Below are positions 18,087 through 27,660 of a stretch of DNA of 64,000 nucleotides, piece after piece. The stretch is from Acetobacterium bakii (GTDB taxonomy: Bacteria > Bacillota > Clostridia > Eubacteriales > Eubacteriaceae): positions 17,423 to 81,422 of the forward strand of contig NZ_LGYO01000034.1 of NCBI RefSeq assembly GCF_001263355.1. Reading direction: 5' to 3'. Within the stretch, counting starts at the first letter, position 1; every line of letters starts with the position of its first letter. The notes under the pieces are model-generated. The model made no database searches, was not told where the DNA came from, and worked only from the letters and a program-made list of their open reading frames with translations. The translations under genes were made by a program, and so were the position numbers.

Positions 18087-21000
18087 TTACTCGCTGAAGG
18101 TTTCGATATCCCCTTCGATTTCCATATAGAACGACCGAAGTTTCTCCAGACTTTCATCATTTGCCTCCCACATCCCTCTTTGCGCTGCCTCCAAAAGACG
18201 CTCGGTCATATTTTGGATAGCCCAGGGATTGACACTCTTTATCCATTCCCGCCGTTCATCATTAAAGAGAAAATTTTCAGTAATTTTTTCATACATCCAA
18301 TCTTCCACAATATCCGCTGTGGCATCCCAGCCAAAGACAAAATCCACCATTCCCGAAATTTCCTGGGCCCCTTTGTAACCATGTTCTTTCATGCCATCAA
18401 ACCACTTGGGATTTAGGATCCGGGAGCGCATGATTTTGGCAGTCTGTTCTTTAACATTGTTTAATTGAACCCGGGAGGGATCACTGCTGTCCCCGCAATA
18501 AGACTGCGGTTTCTGACCTGATGCGGTGCGGACAGCCGCTATCAGGCCGCCATGATAATTATAGAAATCATCGCTTTCCAGCATATCGATTTCCATGGAG
18601 GATTCGTTCTTAATGGTAATCTGTGCCTTAGCCAATCGTCTGGCAAAGACCTCGGTAACCCGTTTGCCATGAACCTTTTTTCCGTAGGCATGGCCGCCCC
18701 AAAAGGTATAGATATTACCCAGATCGCTGTAATCTTCCCAGTTCTTACTGTTAATCAACTGGGTCACCCCGGCCCCATAGGTTCCCGGGGGATCGCTGAA
18801 GATCCGCATCCCGGCTTCTTCCTGAGCAGTTTCTATGCTGGCCCCGTTTTGAATCAACTCCCGAACCTCATTTTGAAAATTTCGTTTGATATAATTCATA
18901 TCATCGCTTTCATCCAGACTAGCAACCAGGTTAACCGCCTCTTCCACCGATTCGATCAGATTGGGAAAGGTATCCCGGAACAGCCCGGAAATCCGCAGGG
19001 TCACATCGACCCTGGGCCGTCCCAGTTCCTCTACCGGAATCACTTCCAGCCCAATCACCCGGTCTGAATTTTCCAGCCATTTGGGCTTAACTCCCAACAG
19101 ATAGTAAACTTCGGCAATGTCATCACCGGAGGTCTTCATGGTTTCTCCGGCATAGACCACAATCACCATGGTTTCCGGATAACACTTCTCGTCTTCCAGA
19201 TAACGGTCGATCATTTTTTGGCCCAGTTGTTTACCAACCTCCCAGGCTGCCCGGGTGGGCACCGCTGCCGGATCAATGGCATAAAAGTTGCGACCGGTGG
19301 GGAGAATGCTCACTCTGCCCCGGGTTGGGGACCCCGATCCCCCGGGAGGAACAAACTCACCATTAACCCCCTTAACCAGATGGGACATTTCATCAGTGGT
19401 CGACTTAAGTTTTGGCATCAGGGTGTTTTTCATAAATTCGAAGACCGTCTTTAAATCAATCAGATCCGCCGGTTCAGCAGCTTTAAAATGGCTTTTGAGG
19501 TAGTCAATAAGGTCTGATTCGGCATTCTTTCGTAAGTAGTCTCTGACCAGATCCCGGCTTAAGGCTTCAATCTCATTAAATCTCATCAAGTTGGTAAACC
19601 CTTTTGCATCCGTATGCTGGGGGTCATTTTTCAGAAATTCATAATCCATCCCCATCGCTTTGGCAGTTGCCTGGGTTAATGAAGGGATCTTTCCATTTGA
19701 TAACCGCAACAAGGCACAAACCAACTGATAGAGTCTTTCCTCTTCCGGAACTTTTCCAAAAATATGGAGTCCATCTTTAATCAGGGTATTCTTAATACCT
19801 TCCACCCAGGTATGAAGCTTTTCTGCAAAAACTGAAAAATCTGCCTCCATAGTTTCCCGGCTGATATTTAAGTCCATAAGATAATTTTGTTCAATCACAA
19901 TGGTTTCAATGCTTTTCTGAATAAATTCAACCTTTCCCTGATCGGTACTTTTAGCCCGATAATATTGTTTGATTAAATCATCCAGCTCTTCCATCTCGTC
20001 ATAACTGCCGCTCTGAACCATGGACGGAATCAGATGATCCAGGATGACTGCATAAGACCTCCGCTTGGCCTGAATACCTTCCCCTTCCACAGTAATACTG
20101 TAAGGATAGAGATTAGGCAGGTTTGAAATAGCAATATCCGGATAGCAGCCTGCCGACAGACCAATTTCTTTACCCGGCAACCATTCCAGCGTGCCATGGG
20201 TACCCACATGAATGACCACATCGGCCTTAAAGCTGTTTTTCAACCATTTATAAAAGGCAATATACTGGTGCGGCGGAACAATATCAGTGCTGTGATAGAC
20301 TTCTTCCGCCTTGTCCTCATAGCCCCGGGCCGGCTGAAGCCCGATAAAAATATTACCATTGAGAATTCCCGGTACCGGCATCTGATCCTGATAAACCATA
20401 TTTTCCCCGGGAGGATCGCCCCAATCTCGGACCAGCTCTTCCTGGGCTTTACTTTCCAGTTGATTAAACCAGGGCAGGTAGTCATTTTTATCAATCACTG
20501 CCACACTTCGCTTGATGGCCTGTTCGGCCGATAACCAGCGAGTATCGTTGCTGACGGCATTAATGATCTTTTGAATAATTGCGTCGCCACTGTCAAAGTC
20601 GTATTCTATTTCGATCCCCTCTGCCGCAAGCGCTTTAACCATATCAAAAACGCTTTGGGGCGAATCCAGACCAAAAGCACAGCCGATCATATCATTACGG
20701 GGCGGCATATTATGAAAGATGATAGCGACCTTCTTATCGGCATTCGCTTTTAGCCGCAGCTTCGCCCAATTGAGTGCCAGCTCGCAGACATTGCAAATGC
20801 GGTCTGGAATCGGTCGATTATTTGTTTTCTCGCCGATTTCATCTTTGACAAAAACCGAGTAGGCGACAGTAAAGGACATGATCTGACCGTCGAACTCCGG
20901 ATAGTAAACACTTCCCGGAAAGGACATGGCATCGATTCCCCGCAAATTCTCAAGCCAGTTTTCGTAGCTCTGGAAGGTAGTCAGGGCTTTGATCACCGGC

Positions 21001-21830
21001 ACATCAATGGACTGGTAAATGCTCTTTTCCACTGTTTTGGTGCCATCTCCGGGATCAGACAAAATACTCTGGGAATGGCTCATGGTGTTAATGATCACAT
21101 CGACATTGTTTTTTCCATTGGTAGTAAAAATATGATCCACCACCCATTGAAAGCCCCGACAGCCAATGACCGGGTTGGGAACCGAAGAGGAAAAAACTGC
21201 CAGCGGATGTGCCCTCTGATTTTCAACTGCCTTAATTAAGGCATCGATATGCTCCAGATTTTTTTCCTGCACCAGCCGGGTATAAATCAGAATGCCTACT
21301 ACCGGTTTGCCGCTGGTTCTAGCTTGTTCCAAGGCCGTTTCAATGCTCAGTTCTTTACCCGGATAGTAGATCCCTTCCCAGACGGAATGACGCGGTTCGC
21401 CATAGTCTATTGGAAGCTTGCCATAATAGGCCCCCAGGTATTTCATCAGATTGATACAGTTTTCAGTATTGGTATCCAGAGCGTATTTTTGGATCTCTCC
21501 ATATTCCCAGGGAGAAATACCGGATTTTTTTAAAGCAATGACGTTTTCTTCATCACAACCGGACCAGATAAAAAAGCGTTTCTTGTTTTCAAACCGCTCC
21601 ATAAGGGATGCAAAGCTCTTAAATTGGGTGAGTCCGGCATGAATAAAGATAAAAATAAAATCTGCGCTTTCCAGCGCTTTCATGGCCAGGCTCAATTCCT
21701 CGGCGGAGTTATCCAGTTGACTGCTGTTTAAAAAGTTTACTTCGATTTTAGTATCGGCCGTATGGGTTGCTGCTTCTTTGATATCGTAAACGTGATCCAT
21801 GGGTGAATGAATAAATGTTATCCGATACAT
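18087..21830 (-). CDS. cobN: CobN/ChlH-like chelatase large subunit, non-Cys class (CobN-3)
   Basis: This 1247-residue CobN/ChlH-family protein is complete, with the N-terminal Rossmann-like region, the BIFHP-like segment (WEGIYYPGKEL), the HNMPPRNDMIG loop and, at about residue 540, HVGTHGTLEWLPGK with GIQAKRRS. The preceding stretch reads QPARGYEDKAEEVYHSTD, as in canonical CobN, and has no CX4CX4C motif. It is closest by eye to CobN-1. The ATG at 21830 is chosen over the open frame to 21860 because AGGAGCGAGC precedes it; this overlaps the cbiZ stop by 13 bases. Direct coupling to cbiZ argues that the substrate or product is a salvaged corrinoid. Metal and direction are unknown. Confidence 0.9.
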   Translation of the reverse strand: MYRITFIHSPMDHVYDIKEAATHTADTKIEVNFLNSSQLDNSAEELSLAMKALESADFIFIFIHAGLTQFKSFASLMERFENKKRFFIWSGCDEENVIALKKSGISPWEYGEIQKYALDTNTENCINLMKYLGAYYGKLPIDYGEPRHSVWEGIYYPGKELSIETALEQARTSGKPVVGILIYTRLVQEKNLEHIDALIKAVENQRAHPLAVFSSSVPNPVIGCRGFQWVVDHIFTTNGKNNVDVIINTMSHSQSILSDPGDGTKTVEKSIYQSIDVPVIKALTTFQSYENWLENLRGIDAMSFPGSVYYPEFDGQIMSFTVAYSVFVKDEIGEKTNNRPIPDRICNVCELALNWAKLRLKANADKKVAIIFHNMPPRNDMIGCAFGLDSPQSVFDMVKALAAEGIEIEYDFDSGDAIIQKIINAVSNDTRWLSAEQAIKRSVAVIDKNDYLPWFNQLESKAQEELVRDWGDPPGENMVYQDQMPVPGILNGNIFIGLQPARGYEDKAEEVYHSTDIVPPHQYIAFYKWLKNSFKADVVIHVGTHGTLEWLPGKEIGLSAGCYPDIAISNLPNLYPYSITVEGEGIQAKRRSYAVILDHLIPSMVQSGSYDEMEELDDLIKQYYRAKSTDQGKVEFIQKSIETIVIEQNYLMDLNISRETMEADFSVFAEKLHTWVEGIKNTLIKDGLHIFGKVPEEERLYQLVCALLRLSNGKIPSLTQATAKAMGMDYEFLKNDPQHTDAKGFTNLMRFNEIEALSRDLVRDYLRKNAESDLIDYLKSHFKAAEPADLIDLKTVFEFMKNTLMPKLKSTTDEMSHLVKGVNGEFVPPGGSGSPTRGRVSILPTGRNFYAIDPAAVPTRAAWEVGKQLGQKMIDRYLEDEKCYPETMVIVVYAGETMKTSGDDIAEVYYLLGVKPKWLENSDRVIGLEVIPVEELGRPRVDVTLRISGLFRDTFPNLIESVEEAVNLVASLDESDDMNYIKRNFQNEVRELIQNGASIETAQEEAGMRIFSDPPGTYGAGVTQLINSKNWEDYSDLGNIYTFWGGHAYGKKVHGKRVTEVFARRLAKAQITIKNESSMEIDMLESDDFYNYHGGLIAAVRTASGQKPQSYCGDSSDPSRVQLNNVKEQTAKIMRSRILNPKWFDGMKEHGYKGAQEISGMVDFVFGWDATADIVEDWMYEKITENFLFNDERREWIKSVNPWAIQNMTERLLEAAQRGMWEANDESLEKLRSFYMEIEGDIETFSE

Positions 21831-22921
21831 GCTCGCTCCTCCAATAAACCGACTAAGCAACCCACCATCTTCTGGGTCATTGCTTCAATGAATTCGTCTT
21901 TTGTCTTTTCTACTAAGTCTGAAACCATAACCGCTTGGATCTTCGGGTTCATGCGCTTTAATAAATGATCCGCTTCATAAGCTGTTTGTTCCATGGTGAT
22001 CAGATCCCAATCCAACTGATCCATAAGGTGGGCATACAAGGAAGTCAACACCACCAGTTCGGGCTCTTTATCCAATTTTTCCAAACGGCAGACAAACTCC
22101 GGTTTGTAAAGCGCATTGTTCTCGTGAAAAGATTCCCAGATTTTTTCCATAGTCACTCCGAACCGCTGCAATCTTCTTAAAATACTAAACTGCAATTGGG
22201 GGCTGGCCCCGGTCTGTAAAAAGAGTGCTTCTTTAACTGCCGGTTTAACGGCTAAACCAATGAGTTCTCCTAATTTACTGTGTTTACCGGCAAACTGGTA
22301 ATAGTCCGGGGATTCCCCATTACAGATCAATATCGACCCATCGGTTCCTGACCCGGTGGCCAGTCCTCTGGAATACATACTTCCCAGCATCAGTTCCTGA
22401 ATAGCGGCTGTTTTTGCCTCGGTGCAGGTGACCAGTGCCCGGGTAAGCGTTTCCGGGGGCATATTGCCATCAATATAAAGCATAATATTAATGGTTCCCG
22501 GTTTGATTTCATGGTTTTTTCCATCAATTTCGTGCCAGCCTGTGGGGTCACCCACCCGGCCCCCATTGACTTCAATCCCCCCGGTTACAATGGCAGTAAC
22601 ACTTAAATTCTGATATTCAACTGTTTTAATGGCGACATTTTCCATTGACGCCGCCGTTGTGATACCTGCAGTGTAGTCGGGATCCAGACCGAGTTCTTCG
22701 GTGATGATCTTCATATGTTCCTGGTAGGTATCGGCCCGCAGGGTACACGCCATGCCGGCACCTGGTTTGGCATCATGATTAAATACCGCTTTCAGTTCTT
22801 CAGAATACCCACCATTTCGGTGCGCCGTTGATAGAACCTTTCTTTTTCCGCTAAATGGTATAACGATGCTCTTTTGATAGTAATAAACACCTTCACCCGT
22901 TGGTAGTGTAAAAATCTGCAT
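21818..22921 (-). CDS. cbiZ: Adenosylcobinamide amidohydrolase CbiZ (corrinoid remodelling)
   Basis: CbiZ cleaves the aminopropanol arm of adenosylcobinamide or of pseudo-B12 type corrinoids to give adenosylcobyric acid, which lets the cell rebuild its preferred cobamide. The 367-residue protein shows the family pattern in order: AHRNGGY near residue 35, GITTAASMENVAI, IVTGGIEVNGGRVGDP, KPGTINIMLYID, TEAKTAAIQEL and ATGSGTDGS. About 150 extra residues follow this core and are not recognised. It is not CbiD, since CbiD has a different N-terminal motif. The ATG at 22921 has the ribosome site GGAGGAGAAAGG. It lies between btuD and cobN-3, which marks the operon as a salvage operon. Confidence 0.88.
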   Translation of the reverse strand: MQIFTLPTGEGVYYYQKSIVIPFSGKRKVLSTAHRNGGYSEELKAVFNHDAKPGAGMACTLRADTYQEHMKIITEELGLDPDYTAGITTAASMENVAIKTVEYQNLSVTAIVTGGIEVNGGRVGDPTGWHEIDGKNHEIKPGTINIMLYIDGNMPPETLTRALVTCTEAKTAAIQELMLGSMYSRGLATGSGTDGSILICNGESPDYYQFAGKHSKLGELIGLAVKPAVKEALFLQTGASPQLQFSILRRLQRFGVTMEKIWESFHENNALYKPEFVCRLEKLDKEPELVVLTSLYAHLMDQLDWDLITMEQTAYEADHLLKRMNPKIQAVMVSDLVEKTKDEFIEAMTQKMVGCLVGLLEERACIG

Positions 22922-22941
22922 ACCTTTCTCCTCCAATATCA

Positions 22942-24162
22942 TTATAAAATGTTCCCCAGTTTAACCGTTGGCATTTCTTCCGTATCTAAATGTTTTAAAA
23001 AGTCGCATGATTCATGACATTCAAGAATCTGTTTATCCCCAAAGTATTTACAAATCTCGTCTTTCTGACGAAAGGAGATCACTTTCTTGCCTTTTGAAAT
23101 AGCATATCTAATTAGGTCCAGATTCTTCTCATTCATTTTCCGAACCGGAAATCCGGAATCAATAACCGTGTGAATTCTGTCAATCATTTTTTTTGCCCCC
23201 AGATAATTCACATCATCGATCGCTTCAAAGGCAAACTCACTTTTTATGGTAAGTCCCATGGTTCGTGCCACCTCGTAATCCACATCATTTTCGTGAATGA
23301 TACCGGTCATCGCGCCAATGTTATGTTTGGACAACAACCGATAAATCGGAATTCCAGTTCCATTTCCGGCGACGACAAAGACTGATGGTTCGCCACTGTT
23401 TTCAATTTCGATGGAACCGAGAAGGTTGTTATAACCCGCATTTTTTATCCCATAGAGTTGACTGATGGTTTCTTCATTCACCATATCCTCCGGCGCACCA
23501 TAACCGACAATGTGATTATCGCGAACGAGCAGAACCTTCTCACAGCTTTTTAAGGCCAGATCAATTTCATGAAGAGACAAAATCACGGTAATATTCTTTT
23601 CCTTGCTCAGGTTTTTGAGAATATCGATTAATTCCAATTGATGCCTGATATCCAAATGACTGGTTGGTTCATCAAGAATCATCACCTCCGGCTCCTGGAC
23701 CAGCGCTCTTGCGACCATAACCTTTTGCTTTTCGCCGTCACTGAGCTCCTCAAAATTGCGGGTTGCCAAATAATCGGCATTCACGGTAATCAGGGCTTCC
23801 TGAATGAGTTGATGATCATGACTGGTCAATTTTCCCAGACGACTGGTGTAGGGATAACGTCCCATGGACACCACATCGTAGACCTTCATCATTCCAGCCG
23901 AGAATTTTGTTGTTAAGACCACCGACAATTCTTTGGCCAGATCTTTTTTCTTTTTATCCGGTAGTTTTTCCTGATTGACATAAACAACCCCGTCAATTGG
24001 ATCCAACAGACCGGATAATGTTCTTAAAATCGTGCTTTTCCCGGCACCATTGGGGCCCAGCAGACAGAGCACCTGGCCTCGGAAGCCAGAAATGTCGACT
24101 GAATCAACGACCACTTTTTTACCATAACCGACTTTCAGTTTTTCTGTTTTTAAGGCAATCAT
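22942..24162 (-). CDS. btuD: BtuD-like corrinoid importer ATPase with C-terminal extra domain
   Basis: The first 255 or so residues of this 406-residue protein are a FecE/BtuD ATPase with Walker A GPNGAGKST, signature LSDGEKQK, Walker B VMILDEPTSHLD and switch LSLHE. The last 140 residues form a second domain (VVAGNGTGIPIYRLL, GIIHENDVDYEVA, FEAIDD, VIDSGFPV). It looks like a nucleotide-binding-like fold of unknown role and is shared with the ATPase at 26372-27589. Similar long BtuD proteins are known, from memory, in haloarchaea. The ATG overlaps the btuC stop as ATGA. With btuC and btuF upstream it forms an importer for cobalamin-type corrinoids. Confidence 0.9.
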   Translation of the reverse strand: MIALKTEKLKVGYGKKVVVDSVDISGFRGQVLCLLGPNGAGKSTILRTLSGLLDPIDGVVYVNQEKLPDKKKKDLAKELSVVLTTKFSAGMMKVYDVVSMGRYPYTSRLGKLTSHDHQLIQEALITVNADYLATRNFEELSDGEKQKVMVARALVQEPEVMILDEPTSHLDIRHQLELIDILKNLSKEKNITVILSLHEIDLALKSCEKVLLVRDNHIVGYGAPEDMVNEETISQLYGIKNAGYNNLLGSIEIENSGEPSVFVVAGNGTGIPIYRLLSKHNIGAMTGIIHENDVDYEVARTMGLTIKSEFAFEAIDDVNYLGAKKMIDRIHTVIDSGFPVRKMNEKNLDLIRYAISKGKKVISFRQKDEICKYFGDKQILECHESCDFLKHLDTEEMPTVKLGNIL

Positions 24163-25229
24163 AAACTAGTCCTTCTTTTCATTATTAAATAAATTACAAT
24201 GGGGGCACCAATAAAGGCTGTTACCGCACTGATCGGCAGTTCAACCGGAGCCAGAATGGTTCTTGAAATCAAATCACAAAACGCCGTTACAATACCGCCC
24301 ATTAAAATTGAACCCGGCACCAGTATGCGATTATCTGCCGTTTTAAATAAGAGCCTTGCCAGATGGGGGATCGCCAGACCGATAAAGCCCACCGGGCCGG
24401 CGAAAGCTGTAACCACTGCGGCTAGAATGCTGGTAATCGCCACCAGAAAAATTCGAAATCCTTTAATATTGACACCCATACTCATTGCATACTCCTCGCC
24501 CATGGAAAAAGCATTTAATGGTTTGACTAAAAAAATCAGTGAACCGAATATGGGAATACATAAAACTACAATAATCCGGACACTGGCCCAGGTAAATCCT
24601 GAAAAACTTCCCAATGTCCACACGACAAAGCCTTGTAGCGCTTCCTTTTCTGCAAAGGATTGTAAAATGCTGGTTACCGCACTGCAGATATAACCCATCA
24701 TCAACCCGATCACCAATAGGGACACCACATCTTTTACCCGGGTAGCAAACACCAGCACAACGATCATAACAACCGACGAACCCAGTAATGCTGCCAGAAA
24801 TAATCCCAAAGATGACACCGCCCCTAAACCCAGGCTAAGCCCACCCAGCATTACCAGCGCGACGCAGAGCACAGCGCCTGATGAAATACCTAATACAAAG
24901 GGTTCGACAATAGGATTTCTGAAGAAAACCTGGAGCATGATCCCGGCGACGGCCAACGCAGCGCCCCCCAGCAATGCTCCAATTGTTCGCGGAAAGCGAA
25001 TATCCCAGACAATTTCACTCAAAACCGGGTCATAATCACCAAAACGAAAGATAATTTTAATCAATTCATCCAACCCTATTTTTAATGAGCCTAAGCCTAC
25101 GCAAATTCCAAAGGTAAGGATCACCCCCAATACCAATAAGCCCATCAACAGCATGGATCGTCTGTTTAGTTTTTCTAATTCTTCCGTCATTTGATTATTA
25201 AAACTATCAGTTTTAATTTCTTTTAGCAT
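24159..25229 (-). CDS. btuC: BtuC/FecCD-family corrinoid importer permease
   Basis: This 356-residue permease of the BtuC/FecCD family has about ten membrane segments. The conserved coupling and pore motifs include FFRNPIVEPFVLGISSGA, GPVGFIGLAIPHLARLL and the C-terminal ELPISAVTAFIGAP. It overlaps btuF (upstream) by one base and btuD (downstream) by four, so the three are one translational unit. Corrinoid as substrate is inferred from the cobalamin riboswitch and cbiZ. It is paralogous to 27661-28710. Confidence 0.92.
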   Translation of the reverse strand: MLKEIKTDSFNNQMTEELEKLNRRSMLLMGLLVLGVILTFGICVGLGSLKIGLDELIKIIFRFGDYDPVLSEIVWDIRFPRTIGALLGGAALAVAGIMLQVFFRNPIVEPFVLGISSGAVLCVALVMLGGLSLGLGAVSSLGLFLAALLGSSVVMIVVLVFATRVKDVVSLLVIGLMMGYICSAVTSILQSFAEKEALQGFVVWTLGSFSGFTWASVRIIVVLCIPIFGSLIFLVKPLNAFSMGEEYAMSMGVNIKGFRIFLVAITSILAAVVTAFAGPVGFIGLAIPHLARLLFKTADNRILVPGSILMGGIVTAFCDLISRTILAPVELPISAVTAFIGAPIVIYLIMKRRTSL

Positions 25230-26338
25230 TAGTACTTTTTAAAATGTGTGGTTGTGCCATCGCCATGGAAGATTGCGAACAGGTCGCTGATCACTTCATC
25301 GGTTTTATCGATTGACTGATAAAAATCTTTGCCTAGGCACCATACCTGACCATCCTGAACAGCCTTCAAATTCGCCAGAATAGGAGCTTGGGATACAACC
25401 GCGTCCAGAGTTGGTGCGTATTGTTCCAAGGATGAATAAATGAGTATATCCGCATCCTTGGCGGTTGCATAAAATTCTTCCAGGGTAATGCTGCCACTTC
25501 CTGCCGCCATGTCCTTAAATACATAATCTCCGCCGCTCATTTCGATCATTTTCCCCACATAGGAATCATTATCGGCAATATAAACCTTTCCACTGGATAC
25601 CATGGCCCAGGCCACCTTGGGCTTTTCAGTTTTTTCGTTGGCATCTTTGATAGTGGTCTCAATATTTGTCACCGCCTGATTAAAAAAGGTGTTGGCCTGA
25701 TCCTCTTTGTCAAAGAAAGCGGCATAGAATTTAACCCATTCCATTCTTCCTCTTGGATCATCTTCGGTGTATTCGTTGCATACTGCATATTTAATTCCCA
25801 GCTCATCAAATTTTGCCATTATGTCCTGTAAACCGTAATCGCCGGAATAAACAAATACCAGCCCGGGATTTAAAGATTTGATCATTTCATAGTCCGGTGC
25901 TTTATTATCCCCAACAAAGCTGATTGTTCCCGCCTTCATGGCGTCCGCAATTTCAGAAATAGTCCATGATTCCTGTTTGGTCGTCACCGCTTTAATGAGA
26001 TCGACGGCATCCACTGCTCTCATCATGCACCCCTGGGTCGCTGAAGCCAGCATAACACTATCCAGTTCACCATCGATAATCACGTCGGCATCCTTATATT
26101 CGTCAGGCACCTTTTCACCGTCTGGAACCATCATAATGGTTCGACCGTCGGCATCGGTCATTTTTTTGATACCATCCTCCAGATATTCAACACTAAATGC
26201 CGTCGAATAATCCAGTTTCAGCATTTCATTGCCATTGTCACCGGTCACTTTTCCATTATCCGTACATCCTATTACCGATACTGTCAGCATTAATGCCAAC
26301 ATACCAATACCTAATTTCTTCAATAAATTATTTTTCAT
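25229..26338 (-). CDS. btuF: BtuF-like corrinoid-binding lipoprotein
   Basis: This lipoprotein of about 369 residues has a signal peptide ending in VIGCTD (lipobox Cys) and a BtuF-like binding domain. The N-terminal segment YLEDGI...VPDGEKVPDEY is shared with the BtuF at 7959-9086 and precedes the usual fold. The conserved end QVWCLGKDFYQSIDKTDEV is typical of family members that contact BtuC. A TTG at 26344 opens the frame, but the ATG at 26338 is the more usual start, behind an AAAGGAG site. It is followed by btuC and btuD of the same importer. Confidence 0.88.
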   Translation of the reverse strand: MKNNLLKKLGIGMLALMLTVSVIGCTDNGKVTGDNGNEMLKLDYSTAFSVEYLEDGIKKMTDADGRTIMMVPDGEKVPDEYKDADVIIDGELDSVMLASATQGCMMRAVDAVDLIKAVTTKQESWTISEIADAMKAGTISFVGDNKAPDYEMIKSLNPGLVFVYSGDYGLQDIMAKFDELGIKYAVCNEYTEDDPRGRMEWVKFYAAFFDKEDQANTFFNQAVTNIETTIKDANEKTEKPKVAWAMVSSGKVYIADNDSYVGKMIEMSGGDYVFKDMAAGSGSITLEEFYATAKDADILIYSSLEQYAPTLDAVVSQAPILANLKAVQDGQVWCLGKDFYQSIDKTDEVISDLFAIFHGDGTTTHFKKY

Positions 26339-26371
26339 TCTCAAATTCTCTCCTTTTTTATTGTTTTCAAA

Positions 26372-27589
26372 TTAACTGCACATGCTGATACTGATCTTTT
26401 CTCCTGATTCAAGCATTAATTTTTCGCAACTGATCATGGATCCAATATCATTAAAATATTGAATATTAGCTTTTGTTTTTTGAGGCTGTTTACGCAAACT
26501 CAAAATTGGTTTATTGGTATTGTAAGCAAGTTCCAAAAGCTGTCGATTCCGATTGGTCACGCCATCCAGATCAAATCCGGTATCGATGATGACCTTACAG
26601 TTCAGCATCGCTTTACAGGCTTGTTCATAAATCACATCACTGATGGGACGAAAGCTTTTTTCAAAAATTGTTTGTCTGGCAAGACTCATCGCCACCTGAT
26701 AGTCCACGTCATTGTGGTACAAAACCCCGGTGCAAAAAGATATGCCTCTTTTATGAAGGGCCCGGTAACATCGTGTCCCGTATCCATCTCCTCCAAAAAC
26801 GAACACCTTTGGTTCTGTCTGGCAGGTTTTTGGCAATTCCACACTTCCCATCAGCATGTTGAAGCTTCCGGCTTCAATGCCATAGAGTTTTTTGATGACC
26901 GTATCACTTAATACATCTTCCGGACAGCCAGAACCGTATACACTGTTATCCTTTACCAATATAATGGTGTCTGCAAGTTTTGCTGCCAGATCGACTTCAT
27001 GAAGGGATAGAATGACGGTTACTTTTTGATTTACTGCCATTTTTCTAAGAATGCCCAATAATTCAATTTTATGTCGGATATCAAGATAGGAAGTTGGTTC
27101 ATCCAAAATAATGATTTCCGGCTGCTGACAGATGGCCCGGGCTAACAGGACCCGTTGTTTTTGACCGTCGCTCAAATGACTAAATTCATTATCCATCAAA
27201 TCCAATACGCTGACTGCTGCCATGGATTCTTCAATAATTCGATGATCTTCATCGGTCAGTTTTCCAAAATGATTGGTATAGGGATAACGGCCAGTTGCTA
27301 CCACTTCTTCACAGGTCATTAATTCCGGTGCTACTTTTTCGGTTAACACCACTGACAAGCGTTTTGCAACCTCCACACTGTTCAGATTATTCATATCTTC
27401 TTTGGCAATAAAAACCGTCCCTGCTATTTTTTTTAAATGTCTTGATATACTTTTCAAGATGGTAGATTTCCCCGAACCATTGGGACCCAATAAACATAAA
27501 ATTTTTCCTTTTTCAACCCCGATATTAATGTTTTTAATTAATGCCTTACCGCAGTAACCAACTGATAAATTATCTGTTTGAAAATACAT
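26372..27589 (-). CDS. btuD: Second BtuD-like ATPase with the same C-terminal extra domain
   Basis: This 405-residue paralogue of the ATPase at 22942-24162 has Walker A GPNGSGKST, signature LSDGQKQR, Walker B IIILDEPTSYLD and switch LSLHE. A 140-residue C-terminal domain follows (VFGGDGYGTRCYRAL, GVLYHNDVDYQVA, VIDTGFDLDGV). It lies after its permease (27661-28710) and before btuF, so the first five operon genes make two BtuCD cores with one adjacent BtuF and a second BtuF at 8-9 kb. The duplicated extra domain shows it is ancestral to both copies. Confidence 0.9.
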   Translation of the reverse strand: MYFQTDNLSVGYCGKALIKNINIGVEKGKILCLLGPNGSGKSTILKSISRHLKKIAGTVFIAKEDMNNLNSVEVAKRLSVVLTEKVAPELMTCEEVVATGRYPYTNHFGKLTDEDHRIIEESMAAVSVLDLMDNEFSHLSDGQKQRVLLARAICQQPEIIILDEPTSYLDIRHKIELLGILRKMAVNQKVTVILSLHEVDLAAKLADTIILVKDNSVYGSGCPEDVLSDTVIKKLYGIEAGSFNMLMGSVELPKTCQTEPKVFVFGGDGYGTRCYRALHKRGISFCTGVLYHNDVDYQVAMSLARQTIFEKSFRPISDVIYEQACKAMLNCKVIIDTGFDLDGVTNRNRQLLELAYNTNKPILSLRKQPQKTKANIQYFNDIGSMISCEKLMLESGEKISISMCS

Positions 27590-27660
27590 ATTAAGTTCGG
27601 GGCATAAAATCCACCCCAGTTCCTTTCATAATTAATGGGTATTTAGATATTGTTATCGAT

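Noticed and set aside
21818-22921. Assignment as CbiD (cobalt-precorrin-5B methyltransferase)
   Set aside because: The length fits CbiD, but the ordered motifs (GITTAAS, TGGIEVNGGRVGDP, KPGTINI, EAKTAA, GSGTDG) are those of CbiZ and the CbiD N-terminal motif is absent.
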